Shown piece after piece: positions 26,565-35,534 of a stretch of DNA of 64,000 nucleotides. Numbering within the stretch: position 1 is the first letter of the stretch; every line of letters starts with the position of its first letter. The notes below the pieces were generated by a model. That model was given only the letters and a program-made list of their open reading frames with translations, ran no database searches and was not told the origin of the DNA. The stretch spans positions 1 through 64,000 of the forward strand of contig CAZZKG010000001.1 of NCBI GenBank assembly GCA_964654825.1, in the 5' to 3' direction. The translations under genes and the position numbers were made by a program. The DNA comes from CAZZKG01 sp964654825. GTDB lineage: Bacteria; Gemmatimonadota; CAZMKB01.

Positions 26565-27017
26565 ATGAAAACAACGTTTTTTGCTGTAACCTTCAACCTG
26601 CTGATTACCCTGGTTATCGCATCACGCGTATTTGCTCACTGCGAGATCCCCTGCGGGATCTACGACGATGAGCTGCGGGTCAAAACAATCTCGGAAAACG
26701 CACACACGATCGAAAAGTCAATGATGAAGATCGAGGAGTTGAGCGGAGAGACCCCGGTCAATTACAACCAGCTCGTCAGGTGGATATCGAACAAGGAGAC
26801 ACATGCCGATGAGATTCAGCACATCGTTTCCCGGTATTTTCTGACCCAGCGGATCAAACCCGACACGGACCGGTACTCTGAAAAACTGGCAACTCTCCAC
26901 CAGATGCTCATCGAATCGATGAAGTGTAAACAGACAACGGATGTCAGTCACGTTGCCAACCTGAGGTCACTGCTGGAGAAGTTCGTCAGTCTCTACTTCA
27001 CAGCGGGCGGCGAATAA
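26565..27017 (+). CDS. sodN: nickel superoxide dismutase with Sec signal peptide
   Basis: A 150-residue precursor. Dismutates superoxide to oxygen and peroxide at a nickel centre. The nickel hook HCxxPCGxY is intact: His25, Cys26, Pro29, Cys30, Gly31, Tyr33. Later NiSOD features follow, such as HADEIQHIVSRYF and the LH of TLHQML. In place of the short propeptide removed by SodX, residues 1-24 form a signal peptide ending SRVFA, so signal peptidase I cleavage would expose His1 and place the enzyme in the periplasm; the mature form is 126 residues (117 in Streptomyces). AAGGAGG lies five bases before the ATG. No sodX is adjacent. Confidence 0.9.
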   Translation: MKTTFFAVTFNLLITLVIASRVFAHCEIPCGIYDDELRVKTISENAHTIEKSMMKIEELSGETPVNYNQLVRWISNKETHADEIQHIVSRYFLTQRIKPDTDRYSEKLATLHQMLIESMKCKQTTDVSHVANLRSLLEKFVSLYFTAGGE

Positions 27018-27086
27018 CGGGGGTTGCCGGCAGCTTGACGTCAGGTTAATCGACAGCACCTTTACGATGAGAAAGGAAACCATGTA

Positions 27087-28727
27087 ATGCGGACCTTCAC
27101 TTTTACACTCATGTTGACGGTATTATTATTTTCAGCGCTGATACAGACTCCAGCAGACGCATGCACGAATTTCCTGATAACCAGGGGGGCTACTGTCGAC
27201 GGCTCGACGATGATATCCTACGCCGCCGATTCACACGAATTTTACGGCGAACTCATCTTCCTGCCCGCCTGCACACACCGGCCAGAGTCGAAACGCGACA
27301 TCTACGAAATGGACACCGGCAGATACCTCGGGCAGATCGAGGAGGCGGAGGAGACTTGTTCCGTCCTCGGGATGATGAACGAGCACCAGGTGGCCATCGG
27401 TGAGACGACCTACGGGGGGAGGTCCGAATTGAGGGACAGTACCGCCATCATGGATTATGGGAGCCTGATGGTCGTCGCTCTCCAGAGATCGAAATCGGCC
27501 CGTGAAGCGATCACGATCATGGGTGACCTCGTAAAAGAATACGGTTACCACAGCTCCGGAGAATCATTCTCCATCGCCGATCCCGAAGAGGTGTGGATCA
27601 TGGACATGATCGGTAAGGGCCCGGACAATAAAGGCGCCGTCTGGGTAGCAAGGAGAATACCGGAAGGCTATATCTCGGCTCACGCCAATCAGGCCCGGAT
27701 CAGACGCTTTCCGCAGAATGACAGCGATAATTGTCTCTATGCGGATGATGTCATCTCCTTCGCGAGAGAGAAAGGCTACTTTTCGGGGAAAGACAGGGAT
27801 TTCAGTTTCGCGGACGCCTATGCTCCGCTCGATTACGGCGCCCTGCGGTTCTGTGAAGCAAGAGTGTGGGCTATGTTCAACCGGGCGGCACCTTCTCTCA
27901 ACATCCCGATCGATTACGCGAAGGGGGTGGAGGGGGCTCTGCCGTTGCCGCTCTGGATCAAACCTGACCGGAAACTCTCCGTCAGCGATGTCATGAGTCT
28001 GATGAGAGACCACTTCGAAGGGACCGCGTTCGACATGACAAAGGATATCGGCGCCGGACCATACCAGCTCCCCTACCGGTGGCGTCCGTTGACCTGGGAG
28101 GTCGATGACGTCGAGTACTGCAACGAACGCGCTGTATCAACGCAGCAGACGGGATATTCATTCGTCACACAGTCACGGAGCTGGCTCCCCGATCCGATCG
28201 GAGGCATTTACTGGTACGGCGTCGACGATACCTACAGTACGGTGTATGTACCGATGTACTGCGGCATTCACGAGGCCCCGTATAATTATGCCGAGGGTAC
28301 AGGTTCGTTTTATGATTTTACCTGGGACTCGGCGTTCTGGGTATTCAATTTCGTCGCGAATTATACGTATCTGAGATACAGCGACATGATCCAGGATGTG
28401 CAGAAAGTGCAGAGAGAGCTCGAAGGCGGTTTCCTGGCGGCACAGCCCGGGATCGAAGAAGCCGCACTGAAGCTTTACAAAGAGGCTCCGGAACTTTCGA
28501 GAGCCTACCTGACCGATTACTCGGCCGAACAGGCGGAGAAAACCATCAAACGCTGGAAGAAGCTGGGCGAGTTTCTCCTCGTAAAATATCTGGACGGTAA
28601 TGTCAAGGACGAACTCGGCAAAGTCACCCACCCCGGCTACCCTGAGTCCTGGTACAAAACTATTGTCGAACAGACGGGTGACCATTTCAAGATGAAGAAA
28701 CTGCCCGGCGAGGCAGATTTGCACTAG
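27087..28727 (+). CDS. secreted C69-family dipeptidase (N-terminal cysteine)
   Basis: A 546-residue Ntn-hydrolase of the peptidase U34/C69 family (dipeptidase A-like). The signal peptide ends TPADA and the next residue is Cys, giving CTNFLITRGATVDGSTMI, so cleavage exposes the nucleophile. The family blocks NEHQVAIGETTYGGR, EYGYHSSGESFSIADPEEVWIMD and ISAHANQARI are all present. It lies 69 bp after sodN and probably shares its transcript; whether it has any role with NiSOD is unknown. The signal is not a lipobox. Confidence 0.88.
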   Translation: MRTFTFTLMLTVLLFSALIQTPADACTNFLITRGATVDGSTMISYAADSHEFYGELIFLPACTHRPESKRDIYEMDTGRYLGQIEEAEETCSVLGMMNEHQVAIGETTYGGRSELRDSTAIMDYGSLMVVALQRSKSAREAITIMGDLVKEYGYHSSGESFSIADPEEVWIMDMIGKGPDNKGAVWVARRIPEGYISAHANQARIRRFPQNDSDNCLYADDVISFAREKGYFSGKDRDFSFADAYAPLDYGALRFCEARVWAMFNRAAPSLNIPIDYAKGVEGALPLPLWIKPDRKLSVSDVMSLMRDHFEGTAFDMTKDIGAGPYQLPYRWRPLTWEVDDVEYCNERAVSTQQTGYSFVTQSRSWLPDPIGGIYWYGVDDTYSTVYVPMYCGIHEAPYNYAEGTGSFYDFTWDSAFWVFNFVANYTYLRYSDMIQDVQKVQRELEGGFLAAQPGIEEAALKLYKEAPELSRAYLTDYSAEQAEKTIKRWKKLGEFLLVKYLDGNVKDELGKVTHPGYPESWYKTIVEQTGDHFKMKKLPGEADLH

Positions 28728-28834
28728 ATTGATATCCATTTCTGACCGGAGGACAGAGACCTTGATCGCCTGAGGACTTCGAGCCGTTCAATCATCAGAT
28801 TTCTTTCGGCATCCCTGGAGTCATTAGAAAAACA

Positions 28835-29197
28835 ATGGGACTATTCGCAAGAATAAGCGGACTTAACAAACTGGTGGAGCGATTTCCGGTGGAGAAACGT
28901 CCGGAGGGAGAAGAGCTCATCAAGCAGACTGTTCAGATAGGACTGGTGCGTTATCGAAGCTGTGTGACAGTAATTATCAGTGGAGCGGGGCTTTACCTCA
29001 GCGTTAAACAACCTCTGAGCACCAGCTCCGAGTTGTTTATTCCATGGAATGAAATCAAGAGAATTTCTTCTGCTAAGCTGTTCGGTCGTGGTGGATCACG
29101 ACTTTCCCTGGGAATTCAAGGTGAGGCTGACCTGGTCGTGTACGATGCGTTGTTCGCGTCGATGCGACCGTATGTGAGATTCGATACCATCACGTAG
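28835..29197 (+). CDS. hypothetical PH-like small protein
   Basis: A 120-residue protein with no signal peptide. The pattern (TVIISGAGLYLSVKQP...LFIPWNEIKRISSAKLFGRGGSRLSLGI) suggests a small all-beta PH-like or DUF fold that reports 'I/W-N-E-I'. No catalytic motif. It lies 107 bp after the C69 gene and before the terminator-like repeat at 29260. Confidence 0.55.
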   Translation: MGLFARISGLNKLVERFPVEKRPEGEELIKQTVQIGLVRYRSCVTVIISGAGLYLSVKQPLSTSSELFIPWNEIKRISSAKLFGRGGSRLSLGIQGEADLVVYDALFASMRPYVRFDTIT

Positions 29198-29259
29198 TGT
29201 CCCGTCTCAGAAAATCGTTGACAATAACAGCGAGCAATCGAGGTTCCTGGCTAAAAACA

Positions 29260-29310
29260 GGGAAAATCACCATTATTTTGTTCAAAAAATGGTGACTGTC
29301 CCTATTTTTT
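29260..29310 (+). terminator. hairpin with T-run containing the GGTGACTGTCCC repeat
   Basis: GGG...TCACCATT (29260-29274) pairs with AATGGTGA...CCC (29288-29302) across a 13-base loop, with an internal mismatch, then TATTTTTT. It can terminate the preceding plus-strand gene. Its 3' arm is the inverse of the GGGACAGTCACC repeat at 11926. Confidence 0.65.
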
Positions 29311-29330
29311 CTATTTTTTACAGCCGATCC

Positions 29331-31451
29331 TCATCTGGTCAGAATCATCTTCCTCACCGACTGCTCTTTTCCGACCTTCAGACGGTAAAAATAAGCTCCG
29401 GATGGTACCGGTAGTCCCGCTTCATCAACTCCATCCCAGTGGAAGGTGTGGACACCCTTGCCCATCCGGCGGGAGACGAGTGTCCGGACTCGCTTCCCTC
29501 TCAGCGAATAGATAGAAAGATCAACCTCCGCACCACGCAGCCCTTCTGCAATCTGAAACCGTATAGATGTGCTCGGATTGAACGGATTGGGATAATTCTG
29601 CTGGAGGATATAACCCCTGGGCAGGTCTCCCCCTGCCACTTTGTTCCCGTCATCCCGGATGACACTCGGGAGCAGCCGCTCTATGAGGGTCGACATCTCC
29701 GTAGGACGGTATTCGGTCGCTGCATACTGGACAATCCCATCAGGATCGATGATATAATCCCGGGGGAAAGGCGACAGACCTCCGAAAAGTGTGTATCCGC
29801 CCGGTGTTCCCCTGATCACGGGGAATGAGATTTCGACCTGTTCGAGAAAATTGAGAAGTACCGGAAGCGCTTCATCATTGATACCGTAAACGAACACCCC
29901 GTCATCCTTGTACTCCTGCCACAGTCCTGTTTCCATGTCCGCCAACTGCGGGCCGCACACCGGTCACCAGGAAGCGAAGAAGCTCAGCACTACGATGCTT
30001 CCCCGCAGGTCCGAGAGCGTCAGCTCGCCGCCGTCTAAGAGCGGAAGTGTGAAATCAGGTGCCTCGTCACCGACACGGAGATCGACGTCGTTACCCCACA
30101 CATTGATACCGAATGCGGGGTCATCGGTGTCATTCGAGAAAAAGGTGATCTCTTCTTCCGTACCATCCAGTATGGTGGGTGTATAGGTGAGTGTGACTTG
30201 TTGATCCTCACCCGCGGCGATGTCAAACGGCATTGACACGTCGAGGGTGAAATCACCGAAACTGATGCTGGCGGACTCGATGGTGAGAGTGGAGCTGCCC
30301 GAATTCGTCAGGACGATCGTGGTGTCCACGCTCTGTCCGATCTCGGTCCGGGGGAAATGGATGTCTACAAGGTCTATATCCAGATCGGCACCGTCAATGG
30401 CGCCATAGCGATAAACACGGAGCAGGCTCCACTCGGCGACATACACGATATCTCCCGCGATGTCGATCCCCATGACGCGGCCACCGTTATTTTTCTTCCC
30501 CGCCGGCTCCAGCAAACCTCCGGGACCGTATTTCAGAATCTCGATATCATCCCAGTCAGCTACTGCGACAAGGCTGTCATTTATCCCGATGTGGGCCGCG
30601 AGACCGCTGGTATTGTACCTGTCAATAAGCCATGGAGAGGAAGGATCGGTTACATCGATCATTGCGACTCCGGCATCACCGAGTGCAAGAAAAGCACGGC
30701 CATTACCGACCCTCACGTCTTTGGCAGATCCTTCCGTAGGGAGTTGTCCTATTATCTTCAGATCACTGAGATCCGAGATGTCAACGATAGAGAGACCGAG
30801 AGCGCCATCGGCGACATATGCGAAATTTCCGTCCACCCGCACCGCCCACGCATTCTCGAGGGGGACGCTGCCGCGTGACAGCGGGAAACGCGGCTCTGAA
30901 ATATCGATGACCTCGATCCCGTTTCCGTGGGCAGCCGCGACGAGAAGTGAATCTCCCATGAGTGCTGCATCTTCATAGGAAAACCCTTCGATAAAGTGGG
31001 TGGAAAGCTGCGTGAGCTGGAATGACTCATCGATCTCAAGGATCTCGAGTGGACAGTCTCGTCCCGCGCCGATCACCAGTCCGTTTCCGATGAATGTGTT
31101 GTAGAGTCTTCCGTACTGGCATCCTGCACTGTAGCTGCTGAGCTGGACAGGGTTGAAAGGATCCCGGGCATCCACAACGGTCGTGCCACCGAGACCGGCG
31201 GTGATGACCAGGTATCCGCTCTTCTGCTCTACATCGAGAAGTTCGAAGTTCGAGAGGAACCTGCTTGACAATCGCTCGAGATTGAGACCTTGGAGTTCCC
31301 CGGGCGACCCGATTGCCACCATCATTATGGTGAGAATCAGAATCAAAAAAACCGGTGATACCTCCCCGAATCTCGACTGCAGGAGAGGTGAAACTTTCCG
31401 GCAGTAGTCTCGCAACAACTTTCGTGATATGAAGTTTCGCATGATATCCAC
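29331..31451 (-). CDS. putative selenoprotein: propeller, TlpA-like thioredoxin (UxxC) and FlgD-like tail
   Basis: Read through one TGA (29964-29966), this is a 706-codon protein. Order: signal peptide after an arginine/lysine-rich start; LVIVD-type beta-propeller (about residues 60-350, repeats such as GNFAYVADGALGLSIVDIS); an ASPM/SPD-2/Hydin-like Ig domain (TVLTNSGSSTLTIESASI, about 370-460); a peroxiredoxin/TlpA domain (VGDEAPDFTLPLLDGG...LSFFASW); then TGA, then PVC and the rest of the thioredoxin fold (IIDPDGIVQYA); finally the FlgD-like tail (QNYPNPFNP...PSGAYFYRL). The TGA replaces the first Cys of WCxxC, giving W-U-P-V-C. Both sides stay in frame, and a candidate hairpin lies directly downstream. 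Alternatives are a nonsense mutation or a base-call error. Confidence 0.75.
29933..29966 (-). promoter_or_regulatory. candidate bacterial SECIS element after the in-frame TGA
   Basis: Counting from the base after UGA, nt 13-16 (CCGC) pair with nt 22-25 (GCGG) around the loop AGUUG, which has G at its second position. The apical loop starts 16 nt after UGA. A lower stem pairs CCG and UGU (nt 1-3, 5-7) with ACA and UGG (nt 26-31), with a bulged G and a 5-nt bulge. This is a hand fold only; a competing hairpin exists with a loop 9 nt from the UGA. Confidence 0.45.
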
Positions 31452-31590
31452 CTTTCGTCGTGCACTGTTTTTAACAAATTGATCACCTTAATCAGGGAAA
31501 TCAAGAGGGCACACGCTAGGGGCTCCAGGACAATCAGACACCGGGGTGTTGTCTGATCATACACTCCATCACACGGGGATAGGAACAATT

Positions 31591-31670
31591 CAACACAAGG
31601 TGGTCCTGTTCGTAAATACGGTCACACACCGAGGCCACTATATTTACGAATAGGGCCACCAAGTGTGTTG
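31591..31670. repeat. long imperfect inverted repeat
   Basis: Arm 1 (31591-31618, CAACACAAGGTGG...TTCGTAAATA) and arm 2 (31641-31670, TATTTACGAA...CCACCAAGTGTGTTG) pair almost throughout, with two mismatches and a small bulge, across a 22-base loop. Arm 2 ends inside the -35 box of the LOG promoter. Confidence 0.85.
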
Positions 31671-31696
31671 ACAGGTCGCCCAAACGATCATATCAT
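31668..31696 (+). promoter_or_regulatory. promoter of the LOG gene
   Basis: TTGACA (31668-31673), 17 bp, TATCAT (31691-31696), 60 bp before the ATG at 31756. The -35 box overlaps the end of the inverted repeat. Confidence 0.75.
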
Positions 31697-31755
31697 CCAG
31701 TGAGACTAAAATCGGAATATCTACATTCGTAATTATTTACAAGGAGAGTTGTTGG

Positions 31756-32661
31756 ATGAATCCACGGAAAAAGAAGGGAGCTTTCCCGACCGCGCATGAT
31801 GATGCCAGGGCTGCCGAGTTGTATGTCACGACTCCTCAGACCGCATCAACCACATACAGACTGGCTTACCTCGATCATGATTTTCTGCTCAGACCGGAAC
31901 TCAGACCGGTGAGACTACAGCTCGAACTCGTGAAACCGGAGCTCATCCAGCAGGATCTCGGGATCGAGAGTACCATTGTGTTTCTCGGAAGCACCCGGAT
32001 ACCCGATCCCGAAGATGCTCGAAAACAGCTCGATGAAGCTCTCGAGGAGGCTCGCAAAAACCCTTCAGATCAGGTGAAAGTCCAGAATGTAGCAATCGCG
32101 AAGAGAATTGTCGCTAAGTCGAAGTACTACGAGGAGTCTCGAAAACTCGCCACCATCATCTCGAGTGCCTGTCAGACGAACTCCCGCTGCAACTTCGTTG
32201 TAATAACAGGAGGAGGCCCTGGAATCATGGAGGCTGCAAACCGCGGCGCTCACGACATCGGAGCGAAGAGCATCGGCCTCAACATCGTACTGCCGTTCGA
32301 ACAGAAACCGAACATTTATGTGACACCGGAGTTGAGTTTCCAATTCCACTACTTCGCCATACGAAAAATGCACTTCCTCATGCGTGCCCAGGCAGTTGTC
32401 GCTTTCCCGGGAGGGTTCGGTACACTGGATGAACTGTTCGAAACATTGACACTCATCCAGACGAAGAAGGTCGAACCCTTGCCGGTTTTCCTGTTCGGCC
32501 AGGAGTTCTGGGAGACGATCATCAATTTCAACGCCCTCGTTGAAGAAGGGACAATATCCCGGGAGGACGTTGACCTGTTCCAGTATGTCGAGACTGCTGA
32601 AGAGGCATGGGAAAAGATATCCGAGGTGTACGAGCTCAATAAGCCCCTGGATTTCGCTTGA
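31756..32661 (+). CDS. LOG-family (TIGR00730-like) Rossmann protein
   Basis: A 301-residue cytosolic protein of the LOG/'lysine decarboxylase-like' family, whose members hydrolyse nucleoside 5'-monophosphates to the base and ribose 5-phosphate. The family motifs ITGGGPGIMEAANRGA and FPGGFGTLDELFETLTLIQTKK (the PGGxGTxxE catalytic signature) are intact. The N-terminal 100 residues are longer than in minimal LOG proteins. The M2 peptidase follows 37 bp later in the same direction. Confidence 0.9.
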   Translation: MNPRKKKGAFPTAHDDARAAELYVTTPQTASTTYRLAYLDHDFLLRPELRPVRLQLELVKPELIQQDLGIESTIVFLGSTRIPDPEDARKQLDEALEEARKNPSDQVKVQNVAIAKRIVAKSKYYEESRKLATIISSACQTNSRCNFVVITGGGPGIMEAANRGAHDIGAKSIGLNIVLPFEQKPNIYVTPELSFQFHYFAIRKMHFLMRAQAVVAFPGGFGTLDELFETLTLIQTKKVEPLPVFLFGQEFWETIINFNALVEEGTISREDVDLFQYVETAEEAWEKISEVYELNKPLDFA

Positions 32662-32698
32662 ATAAAAACGGCAACAGGAAAAGTCGACGGGAGGAGCA

Positions 32699-34516
32699 AT
32701 GAAACATATATTTGCACTGCAGACTATTTTAATCATCCCTGTGTTGTTGATGACAATCGGTGTCCCCGGAGCTATTCCGGCGGAAAGTCAAGAGGAGAGA
32801 GCAAGCACCTTCCTCGAGATGTACAATTCTCTCCTCGTGGGGATGTTCAGCGTCACGGAAGAAAGTTCATGGGATGCACAGGTGGACGTCACACCCGAAC
32901 ACGACGGCGCCAGAGTCGCATCCGGCCGGGCACTCGCCGCCTTTCTCGGTGACAGAGCGATCATCGAAACCACCAGGGAACTTCTGACACACCGGGAGGA
33001 ACTGGACCCGCTGACGGTCCGACAGCTCGACCTCGTCCTGCTGAACGCGGCGGGATCCCCCGGAACGATTCCCGAAATCGTGAAAAAACGGGTTGAAGCG
33101 GAGAGCAGGCAGTCGAGCACGCTCGACTCGTACCAGTTCTGCATGGAACGCCAAGGTGATGAATGTGTCAAGCCGCTGACAGCTAATGAAATCGACGACC
33201 TGCTCCTGACATCGAGAGATCTGGATGAGAGACTCCGCGTCTGGGAAGCTTCCAAAGAGATCGGACCCGTCCTCGAGCCGGGGTTGAGGGATTTACAGAA
33301 ACTACGAAACCAGGTGGCCCGGGAAATGGGTTTCAACTCCTTCTTCGAGCTCCAGGTGGCCGATTACGGCATGAGTGTGGATGAAATGATGGCTATGCTC
33401 GAAGACTGGCTCGAAACCATCCGCCCACTGTATCTTGAGCTCCACTGCTGGGCGAAATACACCCTGGCAGAGCGCTACGGAGTTCCTGTTCCGAAAAAGA
33501 TACCGGCTCAGTGGATTGCGAACCGCTGGTCCCAGAACTGGCCGGGACTGGTCGAAGGGGTCGACCTCGACCGATACTTTTCCGATAAAGACGCGAATTG
33601 GGTGGTGAAACAGGCGGAGGCTTTCTATGTCTCCATGGGTTTCGACCCCCTGCCCCGCTCCTTCTGGGAGAAATCGGATCTTTACCCGCTTCCGGAGGGC
33701 TCCGAACGGAAGAAGAACACTCATGCCAGTGCCTGGCATATCAACCTGAAGGACGACGTCCGATCTCTCATGAGTGTCGAGCCGAACACGCAGTGGTTCT
33801 CCACCGCTCATCACGAACTCGGTCACATCTACTATTACATGTCATACACGAGACCCGAGATAGCCCCGATACTTCGCGGCGGCGCAAATCGTGGTTTCCA
33901 CGAGGGGATCGGGGAATTGATTTCCATCGCCTCACTCCAGGTCCCCTATCTCAAGGAAGTGGGGATTCTACCGGCGGATGCCGAAATCGACCAGATCCAG
34001 TGGCTGCTCAAGGAGGCGCTCGAACAGACAGTCGCTTTCTTACCCTGGTCCGCGGGTGTGATGAGTTTCTGGGAGCACGACCTCTATGAAGACGAACTGC
34101 CACCTGAAGAGTGGAACAGCCGATGGTGGGACTACGTGGCCCGATTCCAGGGTATCGAACCACCAGAACCACGAGGTACGGAGTATTGCGATCCGGCCAC
34201 GAAGACGCATATCAACGATGATCCGGCACAGTATTACGATTACGCCTTCGCCACCGTCCTCAAGTATCAGCTGCACGAGTTCATCGCGAAGAAGATCCTG
34301 AAAACGGATCTCTATAACGCGAACTATTACGGGAGCAAGGAAGTCGGCGCTTTCCTGAAGGATCTGATGGCCCAGGGTCAGTCACGGGACTGGCGAGAGC
34401 TCCTCCGGGCGAAAACGGGAGAGGATCTCAGCACCAGGGCGATGATGGAATATTTCAAGCCGCTCATGGCGTATCTGAAAGAAGAGAACAGCGACTGCGA
34501 CTGTTCCTGGGAATGA
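32699..34516 (+). CDS. secreted M2 peptidyl-dipeptidase (ACE-like)
   Basis: A 605-residue zinc peptidase of the angiotensin-converting-enzyme family that removes C-terminal dipeptides. A signal peptide (LQTILIIPVLLMTIGVPGAIPA) is followed by the helical M2 domain. The zinc site HHELGHIYYYM contains His372, Glu373 and His376, and the third ligand Glu lies in FHEGIGELI about 25 residues later. GGGAGGAG precedes the ATG. It is convergent with rluD, 34 bp away, with no clear terminator between. Confidence 0.94.
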   Translation: MKHIFALQTILIIPVLLMTIGVPGAIPAESQEERASTFLEMYNSLLVGMFSVTEESSWDAQVDVTPEHDGARVASGRALAAFLGDRAIIETTRELLTHREELDPLTVRQLDLVLLNAAGSPGTIPEIVKKRVEAESRQSSTLDSYQFCMERQGDECVKPLTANEIDDLLLTSRDLDERLRVWEASKEIGPVLEPGLRDLQKLRNQVAREMGFNSFFELQVADYGMSVDEMMAMLEDWLETIRPLYLELHCWAKYTLAERYGVPVPKKIPAQWIANRWSQNWPGLVEGVDLDRYFSDKDANWVVKQAEAFYVSMGFDPLPRSFWEKSDLYPLPEGSERKKNTHASAWHINLKDDVRSLMSVEPNTQWFSTAHHELGHIYYYMSYTRPEIAPILRGGANRGFHEGIGELISIASLQVPYLKEVGILPADAEIDQIQWLLKEALEQTVAFLPWSAGVMSFWEHDLYEDELPPEEWNSRWWDYVARFQGIEPPEPRGTEYCDPATKTHINDDPAQYYDYAFATVLKYQLHEFIAKKILKTDLYNANYYGSKEVGAFLKDLMAQGQSRDWRELLRAKTGEDLSTRAMMEYFKPLMAYLKEENSDCDCSWE

Positions 34517-34550
34517 TCATAGTTACGAGGATAGTTCCCGGTCGGTTTTA

Positions 34551-35534
34551 TCAATCATCATCGAAGGGTGAGCGGAGTTCATTAAAGACCCGCTGCATGT
34601 CTTCAGGCAATGGTGCACTGAAGTCCATCTCCTGGTCTGTGACAGGGTGCACGAACCCCAGGCTGTAGGCATGAAGAGCCTGACGCCGCATGAGCCGGAG
34701 GAGACTTTTTACCTGTTTCCTCCCTTCTCCCATGAATCCCGCTTCTCTCCCTTCTCCGCCGCCATAGGTCTCATCACCCACCAGCGGATGGCCGATAGAT
34801 GAAAAGTGTACTCTCACCTGGTGTGTTCGGCCCGTGAGGAGACGGACATCCACATAATCACACACAGCGAATCGCTCGAGAACACGGTATACGGTGACAG
34901 CTTCTCTTTTTTTCACCGAGTAGGTGGACATCTTTTTCCGATCATGAGGATGCCTTCCGATACCGGCTTCGATTTCACCTTCTGAATCCCGAAGATGCCC
35001 CCACACAAAAGCGCGATACAGCCGCGTGATTTTGCGCTCCTTCATCCGGCCGGATAGAATGTTCAATACTTCCTCGCTCTTCGCTGCGAGGATCAGGCCT
35101 GTGGTATCCCGATCCAGTCGATGTACAAGGCCGGGCGAAGCTTTTCTGCTCTCGATCTCCTCCTTCAGGTGAAAGAGCAGTGCATTGTACAGTGTCCCAC
35201 TGTAATGGCCTGGAGCCGGATGGACCACCATCCCTGCTGGTTTATTGATGACGATCAGAGAGGAATCTTCGAATACGATGTCAAGTGGAATATCTTCGGC
35301 TACCGACACGGGAGGGGTATCAGCCTCGATCGGCCTCACCTGTATCACATCTCCCACCCTGAGACGGTAATGAGGAGTGACGATTTTCTTGTCGATGACT
35401 ACCAGTCCCTCGCCGAGAGCCCGTTTCACACGTGTTCGGGAAATATGCAGCTTTGCCGCAAGAAATTTGTCGATCCTTTCGCCACCGTGTTCATCTGACA
35501 CCGGAATCTCGACAATATCCTGTTCATTCCCCAC
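34551..35534 (-). CDS. rluD: 23S rRNA pseudouridine synthase, RluD type
   Basis: A 327-residue RNA-modifying enzyme: N-terminal S4 domain (GERIDKFLAAKLHISRTRVKRAL) and RluA catalytic domain with GLVHRLDRDTTGLILAAK (catalytic Asp in HRLDRDT, about residue 142) and GRTHQVRVH. It acts on 23S rRNA in the cytosol. Its start overlaps the lspA end by 11 bp; the lspA-rluD order is widely conserved. Confidence 0.95.
   Translation of the reverse strand: MGNEQDIVEIPVSDEHGGERIDKFLAAKLHISRTRVKRALGEGLVVIDKKIVTPHYRLRVGDVIQVRPIEADTPPVSVAEDIPLDIVFEDSSLIVINKPAGMVVHPAPGHYSGTLYNALLFHLKEEIESRKASPGLVHRLDRDTTGLILAAKSEEVLNILSGRMKERKITRLYRAFVWGHLRDSEGEIEAGIGRHPHDRKKMSTYSVKKREAVTVYRVLERFAVCDYVDVRLLTGRTHQVRVHFSSIGHPLVGDETYGGGEGREAGFMGEGRKQVKSLLRLMRRQALHAYSLGFVHPVTDQEMDFSAPLPEDMQRVFNELRSPFDDD

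Larger units (their letters stand above)
31452..31755. other. divergent intergenic region
   Basis: A 304-bp gap between the putative selenoprotein gene (minus) and the LOG gene (plus). It holds a large inverted repeat and a sigma70 promoter, listed separately, and AAGGAGAG just before the LOG start. No gene is seen. Confidence 0.7.

Noticed and set aside
26257..26574. 105-codon minus-strand frame opposite the NiSOD leader
   Set aside because: No homology; it overlaps a consensus plus-strand promoter leader, the two small ORFs and the NiSOD ribosome-binding site.
29331..29960. The thioredoxin C-terminal half plus FlgD tail as an independent gene starting at GTG 29960
   Set aside because: It would begin in the middle of the thioredoxin active site without a signal peptide, while the upstream frame ends exactly before it. 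One gene with an internal TGA explains both.
34517..34550. Terminator between the M2 peptidase and rluD
   Set aside because: The 34 bp between the convergent genes contain no stable hairpin with a T-run.
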